This document shows positions 53,599-64,000 of a stretch of DNA of 64,000 bases, piece after piece. The notes under the pieces were generated by a model. The model searched no databases and had not been told where the DNA came from. It saw only the letters and a list, made by a program, of their open reading frames with translations. The stretch's first letter is position 1. Each line of letters begins with the position of its first letter. The stretch comes from Cylicocyclus nassatus (taxonomy: Eukaryota; Nematoda; Chromadorea; Rhabditida; Strongylidae), in assembly GCA_958299035.1 (NCBI GenBank), contig CATQJL010000305.1, positions 74,616,792-74,680,791 of the forward strand. Direction: 5' to 3'. The position numbers and the translations under genes were made by a program.

Positions 53599-53650
53599 AT
53601 TTTTTCAAAGTGCGCCTCCCCCGTACGGGGGAGGCGCACTCTGAAAAAAT
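53599..53650. mobile_element. 52-bp hairpin inserted at TA, present in one palindrome arm only
   Basis: ATTTTTTCAAAGTGCGCCTC is followed after CCCGTACGGG by its near-perfect complement. TA is present on both sides (53597-53598, 53651-53652), while the right arm has a single uninterrupted TA at 56675-56676. The two arms therefore give a filled and an empty site. Confidence 0.85.
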
Positions 53651-53674
53651 TACAGTTGTGGCCGTGGAATTTGT

Positions 53675-53790
53675 CCAAAATTGCGGGATTTTCGGGATTC
53701 GCGGGATTTTCGGGATTCGCGATGTTTGCGGGATTCGCGACTTCACGGGATTTGCGGGATTCACGGGATTTGCGGGACTTGCGGGATTTA
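53675..53790. repeat. Minisatellite of GCGGGATT-type units, left arm
   Basis: Units such as GCGGGATTTTCGGGATTC and GCGGGATTCACGGGATTT are repeated about ten times. The mirror copy is at 56544-56650. Confidence 0.85.
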
Positions 53791-56543
53791 GCTATAACTT
53801 CTTTTAAAACCAATTTATTTGCAATCTGCGTGTAGATTTGGCTTCAGCTTGATGAGACGAATTGTTTGATATACAGTATGTCCGTAAATTGTGGTGAGGG
53901 GGTAGACTTACAATGATACCTTGTTGTTCTCTATGTTAAGGCTTTTGTGAACATTTATCACAGCGTAAATCACGAATAGCAGGTTCTGGCACAAGTTTTC
54001 ATCGTCGAAAACTATCCCGAAAAATTGGGCAGTTTTTATTTGCCCTTATCACTGATATAAGCATTTTATCATTTACCACTGATAATATCACATTTTTCGA
54101 TCATTTTTTGCATATGGTAAGGAAAGTACTGTAGGAAAAGCTGTGTGAATTTCTATCGCTCTTTCTCTCATTATAATTAATCTACAGGCCTTTCTAGTTC
54201 TATTGCTCGGTGCAATTGGTAGATCCCTCGCTGCAGCAATCGATCGATTTTTCATCGGCACATGCCATTGCTGCCAATTCTTAGCTAGAATGGCATTTTT
54301 GCTTCAACTCGCTTCACGCCGAAGCCTGGGCTGAAATTCTGCACCTATATGGAAGATGAACGTGGAAATCGACCGCATGAATTTAAGCCATTCTTATCTG
54401 TCGTTGTCATTGATATCATCATTTTATCATTTATCACTGACGACACAAAATTGGATCATTTTTGATAAAGAAATGTACTTTAGAAACCGGAGAATCTTCT
54501 TGAAAAAAGATAGAAGAGCTGGTGAATTCTGGAAAATCGTGTTGTCTCAAGTTTTGCCCACAGTGACCCTAAAATGAGAAGCTCTACTGCTAAGCAGATG
54601 TGATTTTCTTAATCAGCAGGTCAGATAACCTCTATAAGCAAGTTTTCAAAGAAATTTGGGTGATTTGATTTTTCTCGTTCTACACCCAGAAGCTCGCCGA
54701 TGGGTTTTGGTCAAAATGTCGATGACCTTGGATTGTAAAGAAACATCGCCCAAAGAGTTTTTCGAGCACGCTGTTTACGAAAATAGTGGTCTTTGAAGAA
54801 GACAGGGTCTTTTTGTAGAGATATTGTGAGGTGACTGTAACTGAGTCACGAAAGTTCGTAAATTTGCCTGCACTTTTCGCGAATTTGTCAGAAAACTTGC
54901 CTGCTTGCTTTTCCAAGTCAAAATCACTGGAGGCTGTGCTATCAAAAGGTGCATGCTCAGGCTCCAGTCTATAAAGTTCGCCGAGTTACGAGCCTACGAA
55001 AACACGTCCTCATGAATTTCGCTCAAAATGTAAAGATCGCGTATTTCGTCCAAATTCCACCCTCAGTGGTTGCATGACATTCTGATTGCATATGCTCACT
55101 TCGCCTAAGGGATCCCATTGAGTTGAATATGGTGGTCGCCCGTTCTTCAGCTGCTCATTTGAATATCCAAGCACCTTCGTAGCTTGAGCTCAGATCCACC
55201 TAATTTTCAAATCCAGTACATTGAGACCATTAACCAATGTGAACAGATTTGATCAGTATATCATACAACCACTGAGGGTGGAATTTGGACGAAATACGCG
55301 ATCTTTACATTTTGAGCGAAATTCATGAGGACGTGTTTTCGTAGGCTCGTAACTCGGCGAACTTTATAGACTGGAGCCTGAGCATGCACCTTTTGATAGC
55401 ACAGCCTCCAGTGATTTTGACTTGGAAAAGCAAGCAGGCAAGTTTTCTGACAAATTCGCGAAAAGTGCAGGCAAATTTACGAACTTTCGTGACTCAGTTA
55501 CAGTCACCTCACAATATCTCTACAAAAAGACCCTGTCTTCTTCAAAGACCACTATTTTCGTAAACAGCGTGCTCGAAAAACTCTTTGGGCGATGTTTCTT
55601 TACAATCCAAGGTCATCGACATTTTGACCAAAACCCATCGGCGAGCTTCTGGGTGTAGAACGAGAAAAATCAAATCACCCAAATTTCTTTGAAAACTTGC
55701 TTATAGAGGTTATCTGACCTGCTGATTAAGAAAATCACATCTGCTTAGCAGTAGAGCTTCTCATTTTAGGGTCACTGTGGGCAAAACTTGAGACAACACG
55801 ATTTTCCAGAATTCACCAGCTCTTCTATCTTTTTTCAAGAAGATTCTCCGGTTTCTAAAGTACATTTATTTATCAAAAATGATCCAATTTTGTGTCGTCA
55901 GTGATAAATGATAAAATGATGATATCAATGACAACGACAGATAAGAATGGCTTGAATTCATGCGGTCGATTTCCACGTTCATCTTCCATATAGGTGCAGA
56001 ATTTCAGCCCAGGCTTCGGCGTGAAGCGAGTTGAAGCAAAAATGCCATTCTAGCTAAGAATTGGCAGCAATGGCATGTGCCGATGAAAAATCGATCGATT
56101 GCTGCAGCGAGGGATCTACCAATTGCACCGAGCAATAGAACTAGAAAGGCCTGTAGATTAATTATAATGAGAGAAAGAGCGATAGAAATTCACACAGCTT
56201 TTCCTACAGTACTTTCCTTACCATATGCAAAAAATGATCGAAAATTGTGATATTATCAGTGGTAAATGATAAAATGCTTATATCAGTGATAAGGGCAAAT
56301 AAAAACTGCCCAATTTTTCGGGATAGTTTTCGACGATGAAAACTTGTGCCAGAACCTGCTATTCGTGATTTACGCTGTGATAAATGTTCACAAAAGCCTT
56401 AACATAGAGAACAACAAGGTATCATTGTAAGTCTACCCCCTCACTACAAATTACGGACATACTGTATATCAAACAATTCGTCTCATCAAGCTGAAGCCAA
56501 GATTGCAAATAAATTGGTTTTAAAAGAAGTTATAGCTAAATCC

Positions 56544-56650
56544 CGCAAGTCCCGCAAATCCCGTGAATCCCGCAAATCCCGTGAAGTCGCGAATCCCGCA
56601 AACATCGCGAATCCCGAAAATCCCGCGAATCCCGAAAATCCCGCAATTTT
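56544..56650. repeat. Minisatellite of AATCCCGC-type units, right arm
   Basis: It is the reverse complement of the left-arm minisatellite, with the unit order preserved. Confidence 0.85.
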
Positions 56651-57072
56651 GGACAAATTCCACGGCCACAACTGTAGAGTACTTTCCAAAATTTTTGCGG
56701 TCTCGCAGCCATGCTCCCTAGAAAATATTTTTACAATGCTAATTGAATTTATAAAAAATCAAATAATTTATTTATAAGCATAAACAAGGTCACTTGCACA
56801 ATTGCTTAATAGTTATCCTAAAAATGAGAAGTGTATGACTTGTTGCGGTTGAAAGTCAGGACTGACGGAGCTCATGGGACAACCTGATATCATCTAAATG
56901 CGTGAATGAAGCGTACCTAAGGTGGTGATCCCATGAAAGGCCAAACTGGACAGAAGCGCGCAGAAGTGATATCAATCACGACGTGTATATAGCAGATGAT
57001 CCCACATTGATAGCGAGTCGTCAATTCTATGCCAGGAGTCGAACCAGGATCACGTTGTCACTGAAACTGTTA

Positions 57073-57571
57073 GGGTGTCCCATAATTATTTACCGTTTTT
57101 ACCTTAAACATCAGCATTTCTCGAGAACTGAGGCACCTCCAAAAATTTTCAAATACATGATCGTACTTCTGTATGTATGAGCTATATGATAACGTGTGCG
57201 GGAGAAGCTCAGGACTTCTAGAGGAGTTTGCCAATTTACACCATTCAATTTTTTCTTTATCTCTCGCCATGAAAAAATTCGAAAAGTATGCAGTCGAATG
57301 TGCGATGTGTTGAACATATGTAAGAATAAATTTGGAATTTGTTAGATACTTTGGGGCGGAGATACGATTTTTGACAGAAAAGTTCGTTTTTGACTACTAC
57401 CATATTTCAGCTCAAAACTTTTCGTGGATTATGATTTACGCAGACTCTCGAAAGCCATCTTGTAGAGCTTGCTTTGCCCTATCGAATGGTTACTCAAGCC
57501 GCATCAGATGAAAGATAGATACAAAAAGTACGACTGTCGAAGTAAAAACGGTAAATAATTATGGGACAACC
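57073..57571. mobile_element. Mariner-type MITE, 499 bp
   Basis: GGGTGTCCCATAATTATTTA and TAAATAATTATGGGACAACC form the inverted ends (about 30 bp, one mismatch), with TA on both flanks (57071-57072, 57572-57573). There is no transposase. Confidence 0.85.
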
Positions 57572-57573
57572 TA

Positions 57574-58862
57574 ATAAATCTGTTCTAAAAACGCTGCCAA
57601 GGCACGTGTAGTTTCTGAGGTAATTTTATCGCTATCATTCCCTCGCCTTGTAGTAGAAAAATGAGTTCCGGAATTTCCGCGAAATTTTCGAAATCTCGCG
57701 CAAATATAAGAATTTCGCGGAATATCGAGGAGTCCGCGCAACACCGGGTTTTTTGTTCGCAGAAATCCGCGAGATGCACGTACATTCTGCATGTTCTGTG
57801 AGCGTTATTGAAGTGAGTGATAGCCCAATATCCAGCAACGCAAAAATTGCTTTTTGAACCTTTCGTGCTAGTAACAAGTTTTTGTGGAGGTTTTCTTGAT
57901 GGCAATAACGTCGAATTTTTCTTGGACTATAAATGAGTTGGGTTTGATGAAAACGAACAGCTGTGCTTAACCTGTACAAAAAGTCGACCACGAAAGCGCT
58001 GTGTCTCGATAATTAGTGGTTTCTAATGTCGACGACGGTGTCAGTGCTCCTAGTCTTTCATGACGAACAGAATGATACAATACAATGTTGCGGCGGAAAT
58101 CTTGCGCGGAATCCGCGGATCCAAGGTCTCGTCATTCCTGGATTTTCTTTTTTGCTCGGCTGCGCCTTCAATGTTTCGTGCTGGCTACCTCCCAAGCTCC
58201 ACGGGCATTTGTCTCTGGTAGCCCTTTCTCCTAAATCTATCAGGATGTGAACTACATTTTGCTACTTTCCCGATAACTTTTCTCTTTTCAACATGGCGCA
58301 CTCATGCCATCATGAAGGTTATGACGTAAATTACAAGCGCAGGCTGTTCTACCAATCTCTGACGTAACGGCGAGGGTTACGGTAGGTGCACGGTATAAAG
58401 AAAACATTGTGATTTATTAAGATCTGTCTGAAACTCATCGTAAGGGGGGGGGGGTTATCCCCGATATGCTTATCACGAAAACAATACTAAAATTGCCAAG
58501 ATCCCTTTTGTTAATTGATTTTGATTTTTATGGATTGGTAAGATCCCTTTTCTGACATTAGTGTAGGTTTACGGCATGGGGTCGAGACTTCTATTCTATG
58601 AATATGACATCCTTGCTTGGCAGGTCAAACAATCCCACTAAGCGAAGCCACGGCGGATTTTGAGGTTCTGATTTCTTAACAGTTAACGGTTGTTTCCAGC
58701 AGCATTACGGACATTTATGACTACAGAATATGGAAATTTCGGCGAAATAGGCGAGTTCGCCAGCTTTGCCGCATTCGCTCACTTTGCCAATTCCGCCGAG
58801 AATTTTCGCATTCTACTGTCATAACTTCATTCGTCAAACCCTAGGCTTAGCCAATGTTGTTA
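57574..58862. other. Stretch with no recognised gene
   Basis: Short overlapping frames only. CG-rich phrases with CCGCG and TCGCG recur near 57670-57780 and 58740-58810 without a defined unit. A G-run lies at 58444-58453. Confidence 0.45.
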
Positions 58863-59068
58863 CAGTCTGCCCGAATCGGGATCAGGCCGAACCGTCGGCT
58901 GAATTTGCGCGCTCGCAGCGCTAGGGGTTTGCGCTGCATACGCGCGCTGTCGCAGAGAGCGAAGAGATTGAGGAGAGAGCAGACTAGCTAGACGCAGAAG
59001 TGGCGCGAAACCCTCGCGACGCACTCCCGCCAAGCCAATTTTGGCCTGGTTAGGATTGGGACAGACTG
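58863..59068. mobile_element. MITE, 206 bp, TA target site (CAGTCTG family)
   Basis: CAGTCTGCCCGAATCGGGAT and ..TTAGGATTGGGACAGACTG are inverse ends, flanked by TA on both sides. It is related to 27145-27384. Confidence 0.75.
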
Positions 59069-60317
59069 TAGATCCTCCTCAGCTCGAATTGACAAAATGC
59101 AACACTCCGCTATCTAGTGTTTGAAAGTATAAGCGTCTTTTATTTTGAAGTATCATTCTATAGTAGAAGTTGTCCTCAGGGAAGGTGTATAGGAGCTTTG
59201 AGATAATTGACTACATAAAAATGACTGAGGTTTCCTATCGTTACACTTGTTGGGTATGCCAGGCTGTCAAAACAAACCATTAGAGCAATGAAAGCTTCAA
59301 AGACGCCTCATAGAGCATAGAAGACGAACATCCCAACCATAATTTAGAAGCTATCAACTACACTAACATTTAATCCTTGCTCTAGTAGTCTTGCGATTCT
59401 CCTATTGCGTATCACACACAAATACAAGATGGTCAAAAATTATGAACTCACAATTACGTTTGCGATTTTCTCATACAAACGAGATTCCATACAATTCTTA
59501 CATGTTAAAAACAAAATATATCGCGGATTCATAGCGCGAGCTGCAAGGTTTACAGTTTCCCAAGTAGTTTTATCTTCACAATGAATCTGTTATAGAAATG
59601 CACTTCAAGACTTCAAGGCGGAACATCACCATCAAGAAGATGTCGTCGCTAAGCTCAGCACATGCCATCTGACTCCCGAGCTTCCATGATGGGAGGAATT
59701 AATCAATTTCGTTTTCCAGTCCGTTTTCCACTTATGCAAAAAGTGTTATCCTTATATTAAGCGCCTTTTTGGGAGAGCTCTTTCGAACATCGTTTTCTGA
59801 CCAAGTTTCAAACACATCAGCACGTTTTTCAAAGTTGGCCAAAAAAGCGGAAAAAATGACAATTATGGCAGCATGGCCATCAACATTAGAGTCGCGCATT
59901 AGCATGCAGTGTAAGGAGACTAACTTGGCCATGAAAAGCTCGCAGTCGCAATTTTTCCCTACCACTGACTTTGAAGACAGATTATGAAAACGCTTTTGAT
60001 AGTAGATCTCTGCGAAAACGCTGATTCTATGACTTTTTAGACTTGACTCGCAAGCTGTCAAAAAACTCTCAACCATGATTCGGCATCAGACAATGGAGGA
60101 AGCAAATGGAATCTCCACTTTGTTCTCAGTCTTTTTGATAGGACGCTTTGCAGCACAATGATTCGCACTTACTTTTGCACTTTCACCAATATCTAAATTC
60201 CAGTTTGATAGAGGCTGAGCTGGAATAGTCAAAAATCCGAATCTTCTTTGAGAAACAGCTTCCGGTCTAAAAGTCCATAGTTCATTTCAACTACGCTTCA
60301 TCCTTACCACTGTAAAG
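59069..60317. other. Stretch with no recognised gene
   Basis: Overlapping short frames at 59732-60076 (minus) and 59769-59987 (plus) show no domain; nothing else could be supported. Confidence 0.45.
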
Positions 60318-60516
60318 CCTCGGACAGAGTTCACGCGATTTGATCGTCGCGATTCAATCGCTACAAGACAACTGTTACGAGTTCATTGCATGCCGACCAG
60401 CTTGCATTTCGGTTGTGGTACTTTTCCAGCTCGAAATTTTTGACTGTAAAATGAAAATGAATGGGAATCGCGGCGATTAAATCGCGACGATCAAGTCGCG
60501 TGAACTCTGTCCGAGG
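60318..60516. mobile_element. Foldback MITE, 199 bp
   Basis: CCTCGGACAGAGTTCACGCG is mirrored by CGCGTGAACTCTGTCCGAGG; the inverted repeats extend about 45 bp with few mismatches. The target duplication is unclear. Confidence 0.75.
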
Positions 60517-60852
60517 TCTAACGTAATTGCAATGCACAGGTGCACTGAAAAGCTCCTAGTCTCCACAAATTGTAGTAGACGAATAATTTTGGAACACAGA
60601 TCCTGATTTTCAAAATTTCGTAATCTCCTCCAAATCATAGTTGCGATAGGGGGAGTGATGGATCTTACCCCCTTCACTTTAAGGCCAAACTCCCGATGAC
60701 CCCCTTCACCTGGGCTGAGATTGGTATCGTACTCTGAGAATATGATAAAAATCGTTATGAAAAGCAGGCTAGGTACCTCAAACAACAAGTACACTCATAA
60801 ATTTACTAAAGAAACGGTATTTATGTTTATTTATATTATTTATTTATCCTCG

Positions 60853-62118
60853 TAGCATTTTGGAGAGAAGAGAGTAAGTACACAAAATCACTTAATTTTT
60901 GAAGCACATAAAATCTCTCATATCTCGCGGCACAGAAGACCTAGAAAAAAGTCGACGGTCTACGTCGATTCTCCATGATCTCAGCTTTCGAATGGTATAC
61001 AGCATGTTAGGGCTTCTTTGCTTCCCGGCTCTAAAAATCATTTTCTCCGGTAACCGATAAAAGCCAATACATTGGTGGAGCCGGATTGGAGCAAGCTAAT
61101 AGTAAATATCTCCACCCCATTTTTGAAAACTGGTCCGTTTTTTCGCCCAGCAACCTATATACCATTCGAAAGCTTAGGAAAAGGGGATTCGACCTAGACC
61201 GTCGACTTCTTTCTAGCCCCCCTCTACCGAGAGATACACTGCATTTTATCTGAAAACATGGTCATTTTCAACAGCAGATTTCTGCCAAATGAAGACCTCA
61301 TCACTGCTGCTTATCTATCTGTGTTAAAGAGCAAGTCTTCATTAACAAACGTAGACCGTCGACTTTCTCGTAGCATTCATTTGGAGAGCAGAAAGTGAGG
61401 ACACAAAATCAGTTAATTTTTGAAGCACATAAAATCCCTCATATCTCGCGGCACAGAAGACCTAGAAAAAAGTCGACGGTCTACGTCGATTCTCCATGAT
61501 CTCAGCTTTCGAATGGTATACAGCATGTTAGGGCTTCTTTGCTTCCCGGCTCTAAAAATCATTTTCTCCGGTAACCGATAAAAGCCAATACATTGGTGGA
61601 GCCGGATTGGAGCAAGCTAATAGTAAATATCTCCACCCCATTTTTGAAAACTGGTCCGTTTTTTCGCCCAGCAACCTATATACCATTCGAAAGCTTAGGA
61701 AAAGGGGATTCGACCTAGACCGTCGACTTCTTTCTAGCCCCCCTCTACCGAGAGATACACTGCATTTTATCTGAAAACATGGTCATTTTCAACAGCAGAT
61801 TTCTGCCAAATGAAGACCTCATCACTGCTGCTTATCTATCTGTGTTAAAGAGCAAGTCTTCATTAACAAACGTAGACCGTCGACTTTCTCGTAGCATTCA
61901 TTTGGAGAGCAGAAAGTGAGGACACAAAATCAGTTAATTTTTGAAGCACATAAAATCCCTCATATCTCGCGGCACAGAAGACCTAGAAAAAACTAGACGG
62001 TCTACGTCGATTCTCCATGATCTCAGCTTTCGAATGGTATACAGCATGTTAGGGCTTCTTTGCTTCCCGGCTCTAAAAATCATTTTCTCCGGTAACCCAT
62101 AAAAGCCAACACATTGTA
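60853..62118. repeat. Tandem repeat, ~520-bp period, 2.5 copies
   Basis: TAGCATT(C/T).TTTGGAGAG starts units at 60853, 61371 and 61892. Units 2 and 3 are almost identical, and unit 3 is cut by a mariner-type element. Each unit is itself an inverted repeat: GTCGACGGTCTACGTCGA.. and ..TCGACCTAGACCGTCGAC. Confidence 0.9.
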
Positions 62119-62120
62119 TA

Positions 62121-62821
62121 GGTCGTTCCGAAAGTTTTTGAGCACAATTTTCAAAAATTCATAACTTCTGATTTTTCCAACCGATTTGACTGCTTTCACT
62201 TTTATGTGAAAGGGTAAGTCATGCTCTTTGTAATGACATCCCATCTGCTTAGTAATGGTCATCTCTTGCATAGATAGAAGCTCAAACAAAATCACTCGGA
62301 ATTTGAATTTTTGTGTAGGGTCATAAAAAATCAGAAACTTGCAACAAAATCGGAGCAGTCGGTATTTTAGGTTCTTTCACCAACTCTTTCTAACAGTGCA
62401 AAGTTTGCTCCGATTGAGCGTCTCCATGAAAAGTTATAATTTCCGAGTAAGCAGTACAAAAAGGCGAATTTGATTTATTTTGGCATTCTTCAGGGAAACC
62501 ATAACTTTTCATGGAGACGCTCAATCGGCGCAAACTTTGCACTGTTAGAAAGAGCTGGTGAAAGAACCTACAATACTGACTGCTCCGATTTTTTGTTGCA
62601 AGTCTCCGATTTTTTATAACCCTACACAGAAATTTGAAATTTTTTCCATTTTTCTTCTATCGCTCCTATCTATGCAACAGATGACCATTACTAAGCAGCT
62701 GAGATGTCATTATAAAGAGCATGGCTTACACTTTCACATAAAATTGGAAGCAGTCAAATCGGTTGGAAAAATCAGAAGTTATGAATTTTGAAATTCGTGT
62801 GCAAAAACTTTCTGGACGACC
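62121..62821. mobile_element. Mariner-type palindromic element, 701 bp
   Basis: GGTCGTTCCGAAAGTTTTTG and CAAAAACTTTCTGGACGACC are the inverted ends, flanked by TA. Arms of roughly 300 bp make nearly the whole element a palindrome (centre near 62470). It interrupts the third unit of the 520-bp tandem repeat. Confidence 0.85.
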
Positions 62822-63247
62822 TAATAAGAGCGAGGTGGAGCAAGTTAATAGTAAAAAATGTGCTGTGGATTGAAATCGTTATCACTAACGGGAACGTGAG
62901 CGAACGCGTCTATTTGAACGTGCTTATCGTTGTTATATGTTTACGTTTTTTTGGTAAAAAATGCGCTTTTGATTGACAGTTATGCCATCATTGTTAGCAC
63001 ACACTCAAAAAACTATGGGAGATTGGTGATTTTCCACACCTTCACACAAAACCCGCCCATTTCTGGAATCTATACTCTGTAAACCTAGTGCTGAAGAAGG
63101 TCACTTTCGTGAAAACGCTCTAGACTCACCTTACCTAATTTTTAGAGAATGGTTGGTTTCAATGAATTAAAAACTCTAAGACATTCAGAAGAATAACATG
63201 TTATTAAAATATTCCTCAATGTTTTGGAAAGGTTGGCAGTTTGAAAA

Positions 63248-63379
63248 ATGGCAGGCAGAATACTTTACAAAATCGCAGATGACTCGCATGTGTTCCAGTT
63301 CAACAGCGAGGCAGAAGGAGAATCTTACGCCGACGAAAATGTTGCCGACATTGATACAGAGTTGGCAATTGAGTGAAAC
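63248..63379 (+). CDS. Short unrecognised open frame, possible first exon
   Basis: The frame begins MAGRILYKIADDSHVFQFNS and ends after 43 residues in TGA. It is acidic and has no known domain. It may belong with the coding segments that follow (63381-63532, SRKSIADLQVAEEFKAAKF), but the joins are not convincing. Confidence 0.25.
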
Positions 63380-63688
63380 TCTCTGATTTCCTGCATAAGG
63401 AATCCAAGCAGATTGTCTAGTTTCAATGAGGAAATGTCCAGGAAGTCCATTGCTGATCTTCAGGTTGCTGAAGAATTCAAGGCTGCTAAATTCACAAACA
63501 TGGATATGAACAAAAGGAAGGTGTTAGTATAAAGCATAGTTACTGCGCTTAGATCCCGGCTGGAGTGCGAACCCAACTCTGTGCTTTATGCTTTTGAAAG
63601 TTATTCGCCTTGTGACAATATGACCTATGATATTGAAAAAAAAAACCAACGCGCAGCATAGTACCTCCTTTTTTCGGCTATTCCGCAG

Positions 63689-64000
63689 ATGCTGGTAAAG
63701 AAGAAGTTGAGCAGCTTTCTGATCAGCTAACAGGACGTATGCCAGAGGAGGTGAAGCCAGAGTTCGACAAGGCCCAAAAAGTACACTATTTCCTTCCCGT
63801 GTTGCGAAAGCATATGAGATTTGGCTCTTTTCCCATTACTTACCGCAAAAATCTGATGGGCCTACTAGCAAAGCTAGTTTCCATTCCGACTAGCACGGCA
63901 GAGGTAGAGAAAGAAATTTTCTATCTACTCTGTTATCAGAACACAACGCAGAAGTCGTACAACGATAGAGCATCTAAGCAAATACTTAAGATTTGTCAAC
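63689..64000 (+). CDS. Possible hAT transposase C-terminal (dimerisation) region, partial
   Basis: An open frame runs from an acceptor-like TTCCGCAG to the window edge. It contains LRKHMRFGSFPITYRKNLMG, then LLAKLVSIPTSTAEVEKEIF and SYNDRASKQILKI. The L-SIP-STA-VE pattern followed by a basic helix resembles the C-terminal dimerisation domain of hAT transposases. The upstream catalytic part is not visible, and the usual RxFS after VE is not conserved, so the copy is probably degenerate or belongs to another family. Confidence 0.4.

Larger units (their letters stand above)
53579..56692. repeat. 3.1-kb near-perfect inverted repeat (giant palindrome)
   Basis: The left arm 53579-55072 is the reverse complement of 55266-56692, with only a handful of differences visible. 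The spacer is about 193 bp (55073-55265). A 78-codon frame is identical in both arms (54680-54916 minus, 55422-55658 plus). Outer edges both read AGTACTTTCCAAAATT and then diverge. No transposase is visible. High arm identity suggests recent formation or gene conversion. Confidence 0.9.

Noticed and set aside
53387..53835. Overlapping frames of 90-125 codons in both strands with GF/IR repeats
   Set aside because: They are translations of the GCGGGATT minisatellite and have no coding evidence.
54680..54916. 78-codon frame found identically in both palindrome arms
   Set aside because: Identity follows from the palindrome, and the frame shows no domain or splice context.
1..64000. tRNA, rRNA, spliced-leader or CRISPR features
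   Set aside because: No clover-leaf with A/B boxes, no conserved rRNA block, no spliced-leader sequence and no regularly spaced array with unique spacers were found by eye; the tandem arrays seen have no spacers.

Overview
The window reads as a repeat-rich stretch of a nematode nuclear genome, most likely a clade V (strongylid/hookworm-like) worm. The evidence is short introns with TTTCAG-type acceptors, RTE-type LINE fragments, GIY-YIG Penelope-like elements of the type common in hookworms, many TA-flanked mariner-type elements, and remnants of animal genes (a Cys-loop channel, PSME4/PA200, huntingtin). The species call is inference. No bacterial features, tRNA, rRNA or CRISPR were recognised.

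Layout. 1-6.4 kb: an open 5' part of an RTE LINE, a half mariner-type element, a channel-gene remnant, a second deleted RTE copy, a palindrome, and Penelope-like element (PLE) pieces in both orientations. 6.4-10 kb: nothing recognised. 10-14 kb: an inverted repeat, a third RTE copy split by an insertion, and a PLE endonuclease fragment. 14.03-18.08 kb: a hAT-type unit with 27-bp terminal inverted repeats and a perfect 8-bp target duplication that contains about twelve exons of a PSME4 homologue. 18.2-20 kb: a PLE fragment split by a mariner-type element, itself hit by a Mutator-like MITE. 21.5-24.5 kb: a huntingtin-like gene remnant beside two small MITEs. 26.8-34.3 kb: PLE pieces, a 1-kb foldback, a Helitron-like element holding another transposon, and a second 1-kb foldback. 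35.9-36.8 kb: a mariner-type element.

38.07-51.02 kb is the centrepiece. A young LTR retroelement (38333-50615, minus strand, 12,283 bp) sits inside a mariner-type element. Its two 227-bp LTRs look identical, it has a 4-bp CTAC target duplication, a tRNA-Gln-like primer site and an intact 2608-codon ORF. That ORF runs Gag, then an envelope-like glycoprotein (signal peptide, furin-type site, TM anchor), then protease, RT, RNase H and integrase in one frame. Between the primer site and gag lies a separate four-exon gene on the opposite strand (48349-49366, 273 aa, coiled coil plus an unrecognised C-terminal region) with clean GT-AG introns. Envelope placed inside Gag-Pol, plus an intron-bearing antisense passenger gene, is the best candidate here for an undescribed system.

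51-64 kb: several small mariner-type elements, a 3.1-kb near-perfect palindrome, a 520-bp tandem repeat interrupted by a mariner-type element, and a possible hAT transposase C-terminus at the right edge.

How the parts relate: apart from the LTR element, almost every coding signal is a broken or partial copy, so the region behaves as a sink for transposons and gene fragments. The LTR element stands out as complete, open and recently inserted.
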